DNA of 64,000 nt from Shewanella baltica (GCF_900456975.1 NZ_UGYM01000002.1:1674001-1738000), one strand, 5' to 3'. Numbered from the stretch's first letter, positions 48,655 through 60,700 are shown. Notes: generated by a model from the sequence alone, not told the origin. Numbers and translations are program-made.

Positions 48655-49143
48655 CTATAGCTTACATCGTCTAAAAAACGACTCGTATGTCCACACTTGA
48701 GTGGGATTTCGTTGTTCGTCAACCGCAACAAAGGTGAACACACCACGTATGGCATGCTCTCGGTGATCTTGATACATGTCTTCGACATAGATGTTCACTT
48801 CAACTTTCAATGAAGTGTTACCGACATGGATCACCCGCGCGATCAGTTCGGCTAATGTGCCTGCGGGGATAGGTTTTTTAAAATCGATTCTATCGGAACT
48901 CACAGTCACTAAGGTTTTACGGCAAAAACGAGTTGCAGCAATAAAGGCCGTTTCATCCATCCACGCTAAAGCTTCGCCACCAAATAACGTATTGTGATGG
49001 TTGGTGATGGATGGAAATACCGCTTTGATTACCCGCGCTTCAGAGGAGTCGATTCGCGTTTGAATCGCTTCAGGAAATTGTGCTTCTGGGGTTTCGGTTC
49101 GTGAGGTATTTTCGGTGTTTGGAGAAATGGGCGTAAGCGACAT
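48655..49143 (-). CDS. Acyl-CoA thioesterase (hotdog fold, YciA/BACH-like)
   Basis: A 162-residue protein with a leading 30-residue polar stretch and a hotdog domain. NTLFGGEALAWMDETAFIAA (about 52-71) has the Asn and Asp of acyl-CoA thioesterases, followed by SSDRIDFKKPIPAGTLAE. It probably hydrolyses acyl-CoA to free CoA and acid, with unknown chain length. Single gene; no terminator is obvious. The ATG at 49143 is the only sensible start. Confidence 0.82.
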   Translation of the reverse strand: MSLTPISPNTENTSRTETPEAQFPEAIQTRIDSSEARVIKAVFPSITNHHNTLFGGEALAWMDETAFIAATRFCRKTLVTVSSDRIDFKKPIPAGTLAELIARVIHVGNTSLKVEVNIYVEDMYQDHREHAIRGVFTFVAVDEQRNPTQVWTYESFFRRCKL

Positions 49144-49510
49144 ACAGCAACCTAAGGTAATGCAGCAAATAAGGCTGAATTATAGAGATTTTTAATTCTT
49201 AAAGATAGAAAACCACTTCACTTTGAGCCTCTAGCAGATTTTATTGTCGGTTTATTACTAACCTTTTAAGCGGCTATGCATAGCAGATAATATTTTAAAC
49301 TCATTGTTTAAGTATAAGCCATTAAAAGTAATGTGATTTTTAAAATTTGTCATATCTAGTTATTTAATATAACACTTTAAAGGTTAACAAATTACTTACA
49401 TTGAGCTACCTTGAATATTCCGCAGTAACCCCTTTGTTGTCATCTGACGTTGTATGTGCTCGTGTAAAGGACTATTTCGGTAACATACTATAATAAAAGA
49501 GGATTTCAAC
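49144..49510. other. AT-rich gap before the chitinase, no clear features
   Basis: About 367 bases between divergent genes. It is AT-rich with several T/A runs. I see no convincing promoter pair, repeat or gene in it. Confidence 0.4.
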
Positions 49511-52500
49511 ATGATCTGTAATATACCTTGGGTAATGAAGCAACAGCGATTCGCGTGGTTAATGGCCACAGCTATGGCGGGTTTCAGTTATTCTCAAACG
49601 GCTGCAGCAGTGAGTTGCCAAGACATAGCAGCTTGGAACAGTAGCCAAATCTATGCAACCGTCACGCCTGTAACCTACGATAATTATCTCTATCAAAATA
49701 AGTGGTGGACCCAGAATGAAAACCCGAGCCAAACAGGGCAGTGGGGCGTATGGGAAAACAAAGGCGTGTGTGATGGAGCGCAAAACCAAGCGCCTACACT
49801 GGTTATCTTGCAGCCGCAAAACAATGTGAGTGTGAATTTAGGGGATGTTGTCGTGCTGCAGGCCGATGCATCTGATGTTGACGGTACTGTTGCGAGCGTA
49901 AATTGGTTTGCCAATGGTCAGGCGGTAACGAGCCCTTGGACGACTAATGCGATCGGCATTGTTCAGCTTAAAGCGGTAGCGACCGATGACAAAGGTGCGA
50001 CGACCGAGAAAAGTGTTGTGCTAACCGTTATCAATGCTACGAGTGAAAACTTACCGCCTTCGACAGAAATTTTGTCACCTCTCAATGACAGCGCTGTCAC
50101 TGTTAGCGACTCAGTAACCATTACTGCGAATGCGAGTGATCCTGATACGGGTGATAGCATTACTAAAGTTGAGTTTTATCTTGATAGTCAATTGATTGCG
50201 ACTGATAACAGTGCACCCTATTCGGCAACGTCGCAGGCCGTTGGAGTCGGTGAGCATCAAATACAAACCCGTGCCTACGATAGTCACAATGCCAGTTGCT
50301 TGTCGGCAATCATCAAACTCAATGTTGTCGCAGCTAATCAAGCGCCAAGCGTGACATTAACCGCGCCGCAGGCCAACTTTCAAACAGATTTAGGCACGGT
50401 GTTATCACTCGCAGCAACTGCGACTGACAGTGATGGCGATGTGGCCAGCGTGCGCTTTTATGCTAACGGTGTGCTCGTTGCTGAAGATGCAACCGCGCCA
50501 TACAGTGCACAATGGACTACCTTTGAAAACGGCGACATTCGTTTCACCGCTGAGGCTATCGATAATCTTGGCCTGACAACATTATCAACCGCTGTCATCG
50601 GCCGAGTAGGTCAAGCACCAACCGATAATGAGGCTTGCCGTCCTGAAGGTTTAGTGGGTGATTCAGTCTATTGCGATGTGTACGATGAACAGGGCCGCGA
50701 AAAAATGGGTAGCGATCACGCCCGCCGCGTTATCGGTTACTTTACTTCGTGGCGCACGGGTAAAAATGGCCAGCCGAGTTATCTCGCAAGTGATATTCCG
50801 TGGGATAAAATTACTCACATCAATTATGCATTTGCGCATATTGATTCGAATAACAAGGTCTCTATTGGCGACCCCAATAGTGTCACGAACGTGGCAACAG
50901 GATTAGAGTGGCCGGGCGTTGCAGGCGCTGAGATGGATCCCGAGTTTAATTACAAAGGCCATTTTAACTTACTCAATAAGTATAAAAAACGCCATCCAAA
51001 CGTTAAGACTTTAATCTCGATTGGTGGCTGGGCTGAAACGGGCGGTTATTTTGATGATAACGGTAATCGTGTTGCCAGTGGTGGTTTCTATGAGATGACT
51101 CAGACGACGCAAGGGATTGAAACCTTTGCCGATTCTGTGGTGACGTTCTTACGTACTTACAGCTTTGATGGGGCGGATATCGACTATGAGTACGCGACAT
51201 CAATGGCTAAATCCGGTAATCCTGATGATTTTTCGATGTCAGAGCCAAAGCGTGCGACCTTGTTTAAACAGTACGAACTACTGATGAAAACCCTGCGTGA
51301 AAAACTCGATGCAGCCAGCAAGCAAGATGGTAAGCACTATATGTTGACCGTTGCTGCGCCAGCATCGGGCTATTTGTTACGTGGGATGGAGGCGTATCAG
51401 ATGACTCGTTATCTCGATTACGTCAATATTATGAGCTATGACTTGCACGGCGCGTGGAATGATTTTGTCGGTCACAATGCGGCGCTGTTTGACACTGGTA
51501 CAGATGCAGAGCTTGCGCATTGGGATGTTTATAGTACGGCGCAATATGGCGGCATTGGTTATCTCAATACCGATTGGGCATACCATTATTTCCGCGGTTC
51601 TATGCCAGCAGGGCGGATCAATATCGGTATTCCTTACTATACGCGTGGTTGGCAAAATGTCAGTGGTGGCACTAACGGCCTATGGGGCTTAGCGGCATAT
51701 CCGGATCAAACGGCTTGTCCTGTGGGTACGGGTGATGGGGCGTCAAACTGTGGTTACGGTGCTCAAGGAATTGATAACCTCTGGCACGATAGTGATGTAC
51801 GTGGCGATGAGATGTTCGCAGGCTCTAACCCTATGTGGCATGCTAAAAACTTGGAGCTCGGTATCAGCGGCAGTTATTTAAGCCTTTATGGATTAGATCC
51901 GCAAACGAATGTCGCCGATCGACTGACGGGTACCTATGAGCGCCACTATGACGCTGTGGCGGAATCTTCATGGTTATGGAACCCGACCAAAAAGGTGTAT
52001 CTGTCTACTGAAGATGAGCAAGCTATGGCGCGCAAAGTGAAATATGTGGTCGATAACGGCATTGGCGGCGTCATGTTCTGGGAATTAGCAGGTGACTTCG
52101 GCTGGTATCCAGAGCGTAACAATGGTCAGGGTGAGTTCTTTGTCGGTGATACTATGACCAGCATTGCGTACAACGGATTTGCGCAAGCAACCCCGTATGG
52201 CAATCGCACCAGCAATCAGGTAATGCCATCACAAACATTGGCCTTAACGGCAAGCTTATCTGGCTATAAAGTGGGCGACAGTAACTATCCGATTACGCCA
52301 ACCTTAACCATCACCAATAATAGCCAAGTGACTATACCCGGCGGTGCGGAGTTTGAATTTGATATTTCAACTTCAACTTCAGCCGAAATTGCCGATCAAT
52401 CGGGTATGGGGTTAACTGTGGTAACGGATGGTTCCAATGTGGCAGGAAATAACGTGGGCGGGTTGGAGAATGATTTCCACCATGTGCGCTTTATCTTGCC

Positions 52501-52894
52501 AACCTGGAAAAGTCTCGCGCCTGGGGCAACGTTTGACGGCACGATTAAGTACTATTTGCCTGTCTCTATGCCATCAAACTTTACTGTAAGTTTTAATGGC
52601 ACTCGATATGGATTTGGTGCGGCGAGTTCCGTTGTTCCACCTTTGGATTGTGCTGCAAATCCAAGTTTACCTGAATGCCAAGTACCTGTGGTGGATAGTT
52701 GTGAAGCGGCGAGTGTTGATACTGCGGGTATTCCTGCTTATCCAAATTTCCCGCAAAAGGACTATCAGGGAAATCCAAGTCATGCAGCAACGGGCGATCG
52801 GATGAAAAACAGTCGCGCTGTTTACCAAGCTAAGTGGTGGACCAACGCGGCACCTGGAGCTTCTGCAGATTGGGCGTTTGTGTGTAATCTATAA
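49511..52894 (+). CDS. Secreted multi-domain GH18 chitinase
   Basis: A 1127-residue exoenzyme. Signal peptide 1-33 (after a short extension), chitin-binding CBM5/12 with QNKWWTQNENPS (36-87), three Ig-like Big_7-type modules (about 95-175, 184-272, 278-365), the GH18 barrel (about 404-870) with catalytic DGADIDYE at 553-560 (Glu560 is the acid), then a ChiC-like module (about 900-1050) and a second CBM5/12 (1075-1127, YQAKWWTNAAPG). It hydrolyses chitin outside the cell. GAGG eight bases before the ATG supports this start. It ends at the terminator 52981. Confidence 0.9.
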   Translation: MICNIPWVMKQQRFAWLMATAMAGFSYSQTAAAVSCQDIAAWNSSQIYATVTPVTYDNYLYQNKWWTQNENPSQTGQWGVWENKGVCDGAQNQAPTLVILQPQNNVSVNLGDVVVLQADASDVDGTVASVNWFANGQAVTSPWTTNAIGIVQLKAVATDDKGATTEKSVVLTVINATSENLPPSTEILSPLNDSAVTVSDSVTITANASDPDTGDSITKVEFYLDSQLIATDNSAPYSATSQAVGVGEHQIQTRAYDSHNASCLSAIIKLNVVAANQAPSVTLTAPQANFQTDLGTVLSLAATATDSDGDVASVRFYANGVLVAEDATAPYSAQWTTFENGDIRFTAEAIDNLGLTTLSTAVIGRVGQAPTDNEACRPEGLVGDSVYCDVYDEQGREKMGSDHARRVIGYFTSWRTGKNGQPSYLASDIPWDKITHINYAFAHIDSNNKVSIGDPNSVTNVATGLEWPGVAGAEMDPEFNYKGHFNLLNKYKKRHPNVKTLISIGGWAETGGYFDDNGNRVASGGFYEMTQTTQGIETFADSVVTFLRTYSFDGADIDYEYATSMAKSGNPDDFSMSEPKRATLFKQYELLMKTLREKLDAASKQDGKHYMLTVAAPASGYLLRGMEAYQMTRYLDYVNIMSYDLHGAWNDFVGHNAALFDTGTDAELAHWDVYSTAQYGGIGYLNTDWAYHYFRGSMPAGRINIGIPYYTRGWQNVSGGTNGLWGLAAYPDQTACPVGTGDGASNCGYGAQGIDNLWHDSDVRGDEMFAGSNPMWHAKNLELGISGSYLSLYGLDPQTNVADRLTGTYERHYDAVAESSWLWNPTKKVYLSTEDEQAMARKVKYVVDNGIGGVMFWELAGDFGWYPERNNGQGEFFVGDTMTSIAYNGFAQATPYGNRTSNQVMPSQTLALTASLSGYKVGDSNYPITPTLTITNNSQVTIPGGAEFEFDISTSTSAEIADQSGMGLTVVTDGSNVAGNNVGGLENDFHHVRFILPTWKSLAPGATFDGTIKYYLPVSMPSNFTVSFNGTRYGFGAASSVVPPLDCAANPSLPECQVPVVDSCEAASVDTAGIPAYPNFPQKDYQGNPSHAATGDRMKNSRAVYQAKWWTNAAPGASADWAFVCNL

Positions 52895-52980
52895 CATTGT
52901 TTATGTTTAATAAAAGAACGCAAAGGCGTTAGTCGCAGTGTGTTGCTGGCTATTACATTGGGTATTAAACCGCTCTTAAT

Positions 52981-53010
52981 AAAAAAACCGATCAAAGATC
53001 GGTTTTTTTT
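52981..53010. terminator. Bidirectional terminator between the chitinase and DAHP synthase genes
   Basis: Seven As plus CCGATC, loop AAA, GATCGG and eight Ts. Confidence 0.88.
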
Positions 53011-53056
53011 ATTGGAAAATGTATATCGCTTCGGACATATTTTTCAAGCGTTAGGC

Positions 53057-54121
53057 TTATTTTGCTAACAATGCTTTTCGCTCGCGGGAAGCAGCTGCTA
53101 GTTTACGTAGCAGGACTTCTGAGTCATCCCAATGTAAGCAGGCATCTGTGATGCTTTGGCCATAACAGAGTGGCTGGTCTGCAACGACTTTCTGGTTGCC
53201 TTCCTGTAAGAAGCTTTCAGCCATAATACCTGCGATGGCAGTGCTGCCTGCCCGCATTTGCGCCATGATTTCATCAGCCACGTTAAGCTGCTTAAGGTGG
53301 TTCTTCTCACTGTTACCGTGGCTGAAATCAACCACCATACGTTGAGTGACCCCAACAGAGGCAAGTTGTTGCCGTGCCTTTTCGATATCTTCGGCGTGGT
53401 AATTAGGCGTTTTGCCGCCGCGCAGAATGATATGACCAAACGGATTACCGTGGGTGCGATAGACCGCCATCGCGCCATCTTTATCCGGTGAATAGAAAAT
53501 ATGTGGAACTTGCGCAGCGCGCACTGCATCGACGGCAATATTGATATTGCCATCGGTACCGTTTTTAAAACCAACAGGACAAGACAGTGCCGAGGCCATC
53601 TCACGGTGAACTTGGCTTTCAGTGGTGCGTGCGCCAATTGCGCCCCAAGTAATGAGATCGGCGATGTACTGACCGTTCACCATATCTAAGAATTCGGTGG
53701 CGATAGGTAATTTTAATTCAGTGATTTGTTGCAGCAACTCGCGAGCAATACGTAAGCCTTTGTTTGGTTCGAAACTGCCATCAAGATCGGGATCAGAAAT
53801 TAATCCTTTCCAGCCGACAATCGTGCGAGGTTTCTCAAAATAGACCCGCATTAAGATACACAAATCATCTTTCAATTCTTGATGTAACGCGGCTAAGCGC
53901 TGCGCATAATCTAATGCCGCTTTGGTATCGTGTATTGAGCATGGGCCTATGATCACCAATAGACGTTGATCTTCACCCATAATAATGGCTTCGACTTCAC
54001 GACGTTGCTGAACCAGATAATCGGCCGCATCTTGAGTTAATGGGAACTCAGATGCCAGTTGCGCAGGTGAGATGACTTTTGCTAATAAGGAAGTGCGTAG
54101 TTCGTCTGTTTTTATGGTCAT
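53057..54121 (-). CDS. aroH: 3-deoxy-7-phosphoheptulonate synthase, class I (AroH-like)
   Basis: A 354-residue enzyme condensing PEP with erythrose-4-phosphate, the first step of aromatic amino acid synthesis. The family signatures are complete: VIIGPCSIHD, VYFEKPRTIVGWKGLISDPDLDGS, SWGAIGARTTESQVHREMASALS-like (WGAIGARTTES), GFKNGTDGN and VDFSHGN. Among the E. coli paralogues, it most resembles AroH (TDELRT start, FLDMVNGQYIADL, STAIAGIMAESFL), which is tryptophan-sensitive; that feedback type is inference. It stands alone. A 54190-54230 inverted repeat lies upstream. Confidence 0.9.
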   Translation of the reverse strand: MTIKTDELRTSLLAKVISPAQLASEFPLTQDAADYLVQQRREVEAIIMGEDQRLLVIIGPCSIHDTKAALDYAQRLAALHQELKDDLCILMRVYFEKPRTIVGWKGLISDPDLDGSFEPNKGLRIARELLQQITELKLPIATEFLDMVNGQYIADLITWGAIGARTTESQVHREMASALSCPVGFKNGTDGNINIAVDAVRAAQVPHIFYSPDKDGAMAVYRTHGNPFGHIILRGGKTPNYHAEDIEKARQQLASVGVTQRMVVDFSHGNSEKNHLKQLNVADEIMAQMRAGSTAIAGIMAESFLQEGNQKVVADQPLCYGQSITDACLHWDDSEVLLRKLAAASRERKALLAK

Positions 54122-54189
54122 TCAAAATACCGAGCTTGCGTGCGGCGCTTTTCGCCAGATTGCCTCGGATTATAACGAATCGAACCGAG

Positions 54190-54230
54190 TTGCACAGCGC
54201 CAATTGTGTTAATTGTCGGCAACTGTGCAA
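54190..54230. repeat. Inverted repeat upstream of the DAHP synthase gene
   Basis: TTGCACAG (54190-54197) and CTGTGCAA (54223-54230) are exact inverse copies, 25 bases apart, 69 to 109 bases before the ATG. It could be a leader hairpin or an operator. It does not match TrpR or TyrR boxes as I know them. Confidence 0.4.
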
Positions 54231-54303
54231 TGAATTTGATTCAAGTTAGATTCAATTAAGCTAAATTCACTCGGTTTATCTTGCTGCTTTTTGCTCTACA
54301 AGC

Positions 54304-55116
54304 TTAGAACATGTGGCGTTCTAGGCCCGTGACATCCAAGATTTTGGTGGCAATTTCTTCCACTGAATGATTCGTTGTATCTATATAAGGAATGCGTTCA
54401 CGTTTAAACAGCATTTCCACTTCTTTAACTTCTAAGCGGCACTGTTTGAGTGACGAGTAGCGGCTGTTCTCCATTCTGCTTTGGCGGATCTCATGTAAAC
54501 GTACAGGATCAATCGTCAAGCCAAACAGTTTCTTCTTATTGCGTTTCAGCGCGTCGGGTAACTTAAGGTTATCCATATCATCTTCGGTGAAAGGGTAATT
54601 CGCGGCTTTGATGCCAAACTGCATCGACAAATACAGGCTCGATGGGGTTTTGCCACAGCGAGAGACCCCAAGTAAAACCAGATCGGCTTGATCCATGTGT
54701 TTCATGGTCTGACCGTCATCATTATCCATGGCGAAATTAATCGCATCGATACGCGCTTCATAGCCGTGATTTGCTTTCCCATGGGTGCGATGCAACACTG
54801 GAGAAGCTGAAACCCCTAAATGTTGTTCGAGTGGGGCCACAAAAGTATTCAAAAAATCATAATCTAAGCCTTCACTCGAGTAGATGATGTCGCGGATCTC
54901 CGCTTTTACGATCGAATGGAATACTAACGGCCGCTCACCTGTTGTAATAAAACAATCATTAATTTGTCGCTTAACTTGCTCCGCTTTCGTCAAAGTTTCG
55001 ACGAATGGAATTGTAAGTGACTCAAATTCTAATGGAAATTGCGAGAGAACCGCATGACCAAAAACTTCAGCTGTGATCGCTGTCCCGTCGGAGATATAGA
55101 ATACTTTTGGTGCCAT
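54304..55116 (-). CDS. ppsR: PEP synthase regulatory protein (PpsR, kinase/pyrophosphorylase)
   Basis: A 270-residue DUF299 protein, which inactivates PEP synthase by ADP-dependent phosphorylation of a threonine and restores it by phosphate-dependent removal. The P-loop [17 protein letters not shown] is visible near residues 150-166, and [12 protein letters not shown] at the N terminus. It is divergent from ppsA, its target, with 124 bases between the starts. Confidence 0.93.
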   Translation of the reverse strand: MAPKVFYISDGTAITAEVFGHAVLSQFPLEFESLTIPFVETLTKAEQVKRQINDCFITTGERPLVFHSIVKAEIRDIIYSSEGLDYDFLNTFVAPLEQHLGVSASPVLHRTHGKANHGYEARIDAINFAMDNDDGQTMKHMDQADLVLLGVSRCGKTPSSLYLSMQFGIKAANYPFTEDDMDNLKLPDALKRNKKKLFGLTIDPVRLHEIRQSRMENSRYSSLKQCRLEVKEVEMLFKRERIPYIDTTNHSVEEIATKILDVTGLERHMF

Positions 55117-55240
55117 ACTGACCTCTTGTAGTAATAAAATTACAAATAAAATTATAGATTTACGCGTGTTCGACAGGAGTGTAAAATGCCGCTGCCCTCG
55201 TGTGAAGGGGCCACTGAAATAAACTTGCGGAGATAGAACT

Positions 55241-57610
55241 GTGCAGCAATACGTACTCTGGTATCAAGAATTAGGCATGGGTGACGTCAACTTAGTTGGC
55301 GGTAAAAATGCTTCTCTAGGCGAGATGATCAGCAATCTGGCCAATGCCGGTGTTCAAGTACCTGGCGGATTTGCGACAACTTCCCATGCGTTCAACGAGT
55401 TCCTTGAACAAAGCGGAGTTAACCAGAAGATTTATGACATTCTAGCCACACTGGATGTAGATGATGTCAATGCGCTGGCTAAAGTAGGTGCACAGATCAG
55501 GCAGTGGGTTATCGACACCCCATTTCAACCAGCATTAGAGCAAGCCATTCGTGAAGCTTACGATAAACTTGCCGCTGAAACTAGCGAAGCGTCATTCGCG
55601 GTACGTTCTTCTGCAACAGCTGAAGATATGCCAGATGCGTCTTTTGCGGGTCAGCAAGAAACTTTCCTAAACGTTAAAGGTTTTGAATCTGTATTGACGG
55701 CTATCAAGCACGTTTATGCTTCACTCTTTAACGACCGCGCGATTTCTTACCGTGTTCACCAAGGTTACGAACACCACGGTGTTGCCTTGTCTGCTGGCGT
55801 GCAACGCATGGTTCGTTCAGACAAAGCGGCTTCAGGTGTGATGTTCACTATGGACACTGAATCTGGCAATAACGATGTCGTGTTTATCACTTCATCTTTT
55901 GGTCTGGGTGAAATGGTTGTTCAAGGCGCGGTAAACCCTGATGAATTTTATGTTCATAAACCTATTTTAGCCTTAGGTCATAAGGCAGTTGTGCGCCGTA
56001 ATATCGGTAGCAAGCTCATCCAAATGGTGTATTCAGATGATGCTGCTCACGGCAAACAAGTGAAAATTGAAGATGTTGCAAGCGAGCAACGCCGTCAATT
56101 CTCAATCAATGACGCTGAAGTTGAAGAGTTGGCAAAACAAGCTGTGATTATCGAGCAACACTATGGTCGTCCAATGGACATCGAGTGGGCAAAAGACGGT
56201 AACGACGGCAAATTGTATATCGTTCAAGCGCGTCCAGAAACGGTTCGTAGCCGTGAAGATGTGCAATTGATTGAGCGTTATCACTTAAAGAGCCGTGGCG
56301 CTGTGATCTGTGAAGGTCGCGCTATCGGTCATAAAGTGGGAACAGGCGTAGCCAAAGTATTAACCTCTATCGCTGATATGGATCAAATCCAACCAGGTGA
56401 CGTGTTAGTGACTGACATGACAGATCCAGATTGGGAACCTATCATGAAACGCGCGAGTGCTATTGTCACAAACCGTGGCGGTCGTACTTGTCACGCGGCG
56501 ATTATCGCTCGTGAATTAGGTGTGCCAGCGGTGGTGGGTTGTGGTGACGTGACTGACCGTATCAAGAATGGTCAAATCGTGACTGTTTCTTGCGCCGAAG
56601 GTGACACTGGCTTTATCTACGAAGGTAAACAAGAGTTTGAAGTGATTTCAAACCGTGTTGACTCTTTGCCAGAACTGCCAATGAAAATCATGATGAACGT
56701 GGGTAACCCTGATCGTGCATTTGATTTCGCCCGTTTACCAAATGAAGGTGTGGGTCTAGCGCGTTTAGAATTCATCATCAACCGTATGATTGGTATTCAT
56801 CCAAAGGCACTGCTTGAGTTCAATCAACAGGATGCCGCGCTGCAAACTGAAATCAACGAGATGATCGCAGGTTATGAATCACCGGTTGAGTTCTACATTG
56901 CCCGTCTGGTTGAAGGTATTGCGACTATCGGTTCTGCTTTCTATCCGAAGAAAGTGATCGTGCGTATGTCAGACTTTAAGTCTAACGAATACGCAAACTT
57001 GGTTGGCGGTGACAGATACGAACCAGAAGAAGAGAACCCAATGTTGGGCTTCCGCGGTGCAAGCCGTTATATCTCTGAATCGTTCCGTGACTGTTTTGCC
57101 TTAGAGTGTGAAGCGATCAAACGTGTTCGCAACGACATGGGTCTGAAAAACGTTGAAGTCATGATCCCGTTCGTACGTACAGTGAAAGAAGCTGAACAAG
57201 TGATCGGCCTGCTGAAAGAGCAAGGTTTAGAGCGCGGTAAAGATGGTTTACGCGTCATCATGATGTGTGAAGTCCCTTCAAACGCCCTGTTAGCAGACCA
57301 ATTCCTTGAGCATTTCGATGGTTTCTCAATCGGTTCAAACGATTTAACTCAGCTGACACTCGGTCTTGACCGTGACTCAGGTATCATCAGCCACTTATTT
57401 GATGAGCGTGATGAAGCCGTTAAAATGCTACTTTCTTTAGCCATTAAAGCGGCTAAAACTAAGGGTGCTTACATAGGTATTTGTGGTCAAGGTCCTTCAG
57501 ATCACGCCGATTTTGCGGCTTGGTTGGTCGAGCAGGGCATAGATACCGTATCGTTAAATCCAGATACTGTGATTGATACTTGGTTGTATTTAGCCGAAGC
57601 TCACGGTTGA
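55241..57610 (+). CDS. ppsA: Phosphoenolpyruvate synthase
   Basis: A 789-residue enzyme making PEP, AMP and phosphate from pyruvate and ATP, for gluconeogenesis. The ATP-grasp domain (1-330; [21 protein letters not shown]) is followed by the phosphohistidine domain with His418 in [11 protein letters not shown] and the PEP/pyruvate barrel with Cys748 in [10 protein letters not shown]. The TCHAAI threonine next to the histidine is the PpsR target. Start is GTG at 55241, with CGGAGA before it. Confidence 0.96.
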   Translation: MQQYVLWYQELGMGDVNLVGGKNASLGEMISNLANAGVQVPGGFATTSHAFNEFLEQSGVNQKIYDILATLDVDDVNALAKVGAQIRQWVIDTPFQPALEQAIREAYDKLAAETSEASFAVRSSATAEDMPDASFAGQQETFLNVKGFESVLTAIKHVYASLFNDRAISYRVHQGYEHHGVALSAGVQRMVRSDKAASGVMFTMDTESGNNDVVFITSSFGLGEMVVQGAVNPDEFYVHKPILALGHKAVVRRNIGSKLIQMVYSDDAAHGKQVKIEDVASEQRRQFSINDAEVEELAKQAVIIEQHYGRPMDIEWAKDGNDGKLYIVQARPETVRSREDVQLIERYHLKSRGAVICEGRAIGHKVGTGVAKVLTSIADMDQIQPGDVLVTDMTDPDWEPIMKRASAIVTNRGGRTCHAAIIARELGVPAVVGCGDVTDRIKNGQIVTVSCAEGDTGFIYEGKQEFEVISNRVDSLPELPMKIMMNVGNPDRAFDFARLPNEGVGLARLEFIINRMIGIHPKALLEFNQQDAALQTEINEMIAGYESPVEFYIARLVEGIATIGSAFYPKKVIVRMSDFKSNEYANLVGGDRYEPEEENPMLGFRGASRYISESFRDCFALECEAIKRVRNDMGLKNVEVMIPFVRTVKEAEQVIGLLKEQGLERGKDGLRVIMMCEVPSNALLADQFLEHFDGFSIGSNDLTQLTLGLDRDSGIISHLFDERDEAVKMLLSLAIKAAKTKGAYIGICGQGPSDHADFAAWLVEQGIDTVSLNPDTVIDTWLYLAEAHG

Positions 57611-57637
57611 TCTAGATTGTAATTTTATAAACTTGTT

Positions 57638-57667
57638 AAAAAAGCCGCTTTTTAGCGGCTTTTTTTT
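57638..57667 (+). terminator. Rho-independent terminator of ppsA
   Basis: AAAAAAGCCGCT and AGCGGCTTTTTT pair around TTTT, 27 bases after the stop. Confidence 0.88.
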
Positions 57668-57708
57668 GTTTATAATGGCGCCATAACGATAATTGACAGA
57701 AGCCATCT

Positions 57709-60700
57709 ATGCTACCCCTGCTATCACATCAACAAACATTAGAGCCAGTGTATTTGGCATACCTTGATGCACTGGAGCAAAGTGAGTATTCCGGTGATAT
57801 AGACAAACGTTACAGCGCACGTTTAGTGCAAGCAACGGACAACTCTGTATATCAATTCTTACCTCAAGCTGTGTTATATCCTAAAAATCAGCAGGATATC
57901 CAAATTGCATTGACACTGGCTGCTACGGACGCATTTCGCAGCGTGACCTTCAGTGCGCGGGGTGGCGGTACCGGTACCAACGGACAATCCCTGACCCATG
58001 GCTTGATTTTGGATGTGTCGCGTTACATGAATCGCGTGCTCGAAGTGAATGCTGAGCAAGGTTGGGTACGAGTTGAAGCTGGTGTCGTTAAAGATGCACT
58101 TAACGATGCATTGCGTCCCCATGGATTCTTTTTTAGTCCCGATTTATCCACCTCAAACCGCGCCACGATTGGCGGCATGATTAATACCGATGCCTCGGGT
58201 GCGGGTTCATTGGTCTACGGTAAGACGTCAGATCACGTGCTAGCGCTGCGCAGTGTGTTGATTGATGGCAGTGTGCTGGATACGCATCCCTTAGACGCTG
58301 GACTCCTGTGCAACCCCGATAACATCAGTGATAATCCGCTGGGGCAGAAATTGATTTCTGCTGTAGCGGCGGTATGCCGCGAAAAGCGCACTCAAATTGA
58401 AAACCAGTTTCCTAAGCTCAACCGTTTCCTCACGGGCTATGACTTAAAACATGTGTGGAACGACAACCTGACGCAATTCGATTTATCACGGATTTTGACA
58501 GGCTCAGAGGGCACGCTTGCGGTGATAACCGAAGCTAAACTCAATCTCACCCCGCTGCCGACTGAGCGCGCGATGGTGAACATTAAGTACGATTCGTTCC
58601 AATCGGCATTGCGTCATGCGCCATCCTTAGTTGCCGCGCGGGCGACTGTGGTCGAAACCGTCGATTCAAAAGTGCTAAATTTAGCCCGTGAAGATATAGT
58701 CTGGCACTCGGTATCTGATCTGATTCAAGAAGTGCCGGGTAAAGTCATCGACGGCCTCAATATGGTCGAGTTTGCTGGCGACACAGTAGAGGTTGAACAA
58801 AAGCTTGCGAGTCTTGAAGCTGTCTTGGCTGAGCAGATCAGCAAAGGCGAGTGCGGCGTATTGGGCTACCAAGTAACACAAGATAAGCCAAGCATCGAAA
58901 AAATCTACGGCATGCGCAAAAAAGCCGTTGGCTTATTGGGCGCCACTAAAGGACGTCGTAAACCTATCGCCTTTGCGGAAGATACTGCGGTGCCGCCCGA
59001 AAAACTCGCCGACTATATTATGGAGTTTCGTGCAGTACTCGATGGCCATAATCTGCAATACGGTATGTTCGGTCATGTGGATGCGGGCGTGTTGCATGTA
59101 CGGCCAGCACTTGATATGTGCGATGTTGAAGATGAAAAACTACTGCGAGTCATTTCTGATCAAGTCGCGGCACTGACGCTTAAATACGGCGGCCTGATGT
59201 GGGGCGAGCACGGTAAAGGTGTGCGCGGTGAATACGGTCCATCTGTCTTTGGTGATGAACTATACGGCGTTCTACAAGATATCAAAGGCTTGTTCGATCC
59301 CGACAACCGACTTAACCCTGGTAAGCTAGTGGCACCTAAACTTACTGGCGCCCTCTATTACGATATCGACAGTGCTAAGCGCGGTAAGTTTGACCGACAA
59401 ATCCCTATCGAAGTACGTGATGCATTCCCCGATGTGATGAACTGTAACGGCAACGGCCTGTGTTTTAACTACAGCAGCTATTCGCCCATGTGTCCGTCGT
59501 TTAAGGTGACGGGTGACAGGGTGCAATCGCCCAAGGGGCGCGCAGGGCTCATGAGAGAGTGGCTCAGGCTGCTGGAGGCTGAAGGGGTTGATGTCAACGC
59601 ACTGGCCAAAGCAAAGCCCTTAGGTTTGCTGCAGCGCGTTCAAAATACCCTGAACGCCCAGCGCGATTATGATTATTCCCACGAAGTGATGGAATCGCTC
59701 AAGGGCTGCTTGGCCTGTAAAGCCTGCTCAGGGCAATGTCCTGTCAAAGTGGATGTGCCTAAGTTTAGGGCGCAGTTCTTTAATATCTACTATCAACGCT
59801 ATTTAAGACCGGCGAAGGACTATCTTGTTGCTGGTATCGAAGATAGCTTGCCATTAATGGCCGCTGCACCACGACTTACTAACTTTGCCGCACAAAATCC
59901 ATTGAGCCAATGGGTGATTAAAAAGGCGATTGGTTATGTTGACGCGCCTGCGTTATCTGTGCCGACCTTGAAGCAAAGACTCGATGGTCATGCAAGCCGT
60001 GGTTACGACTTAGCTGCACTGCAGGCTATCCCAGAAGAGGCGCGCTCACAGTTTGTGCTGGTGGTACAAGATCCCTTTAACAGTTTCTATGACTCTGGCC
60101 TTGTGCTGCGCTTTATCCAGTTGATTGAAAAGCTTGGTTTAAAACCTGTGTTATTGCCCTATAAACCCAATGGTAAGCCAACGCATATCAAGGGATTTTT
60201 AGATAAGTTCGCGAAAACGGCGCAGTCGAGTGCGGACTTTTTGAACCAAGTCCATAAACTGGGCATGCCTATGGTCGGCATCGATCCAGCCTTAGTCTTG
60301 TGTTATCGCGACGAATACCGTGAAGTCTTAGGGGCTAATCGCGGTCATTTTGAGGTTAAGTTAGCCAACGAATGGCTACTTAATGTCATCAAGGACCTAC
60401 CCGCGAAAGCGCCACAAGATAAGCAATATACCTGGTTTAGTCATTGCACTGAATCGACGGCCAAGCCAAATACCGCCAATGAGTGGACTAAAATCTTTGC
60501 CCATTTTGGTGCTAAGTTAACCGCAGTCAATTTAGGTTGTTGTGGTATGGCCGGAACCTACGGCCATGAGGCGGAAAACCTCGAGCGCTCTAAAGCTTTG
60601 TTTGAGATGTCTTGGCAGCAAACTCTCGCTAAGATTGAACAGCCGCAAGTGTTAGTGTCAGGCTATTCTTGCCGTAGCCAGGTAAAACGTTTTGCCGGTT

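Noticed and set aside
49489..49494. TATAAT just before the chitinase gene as a -10 box
   Set aside because: It lies so close to the ribosome binding site (49499-49502) that a transcript would start inside it.
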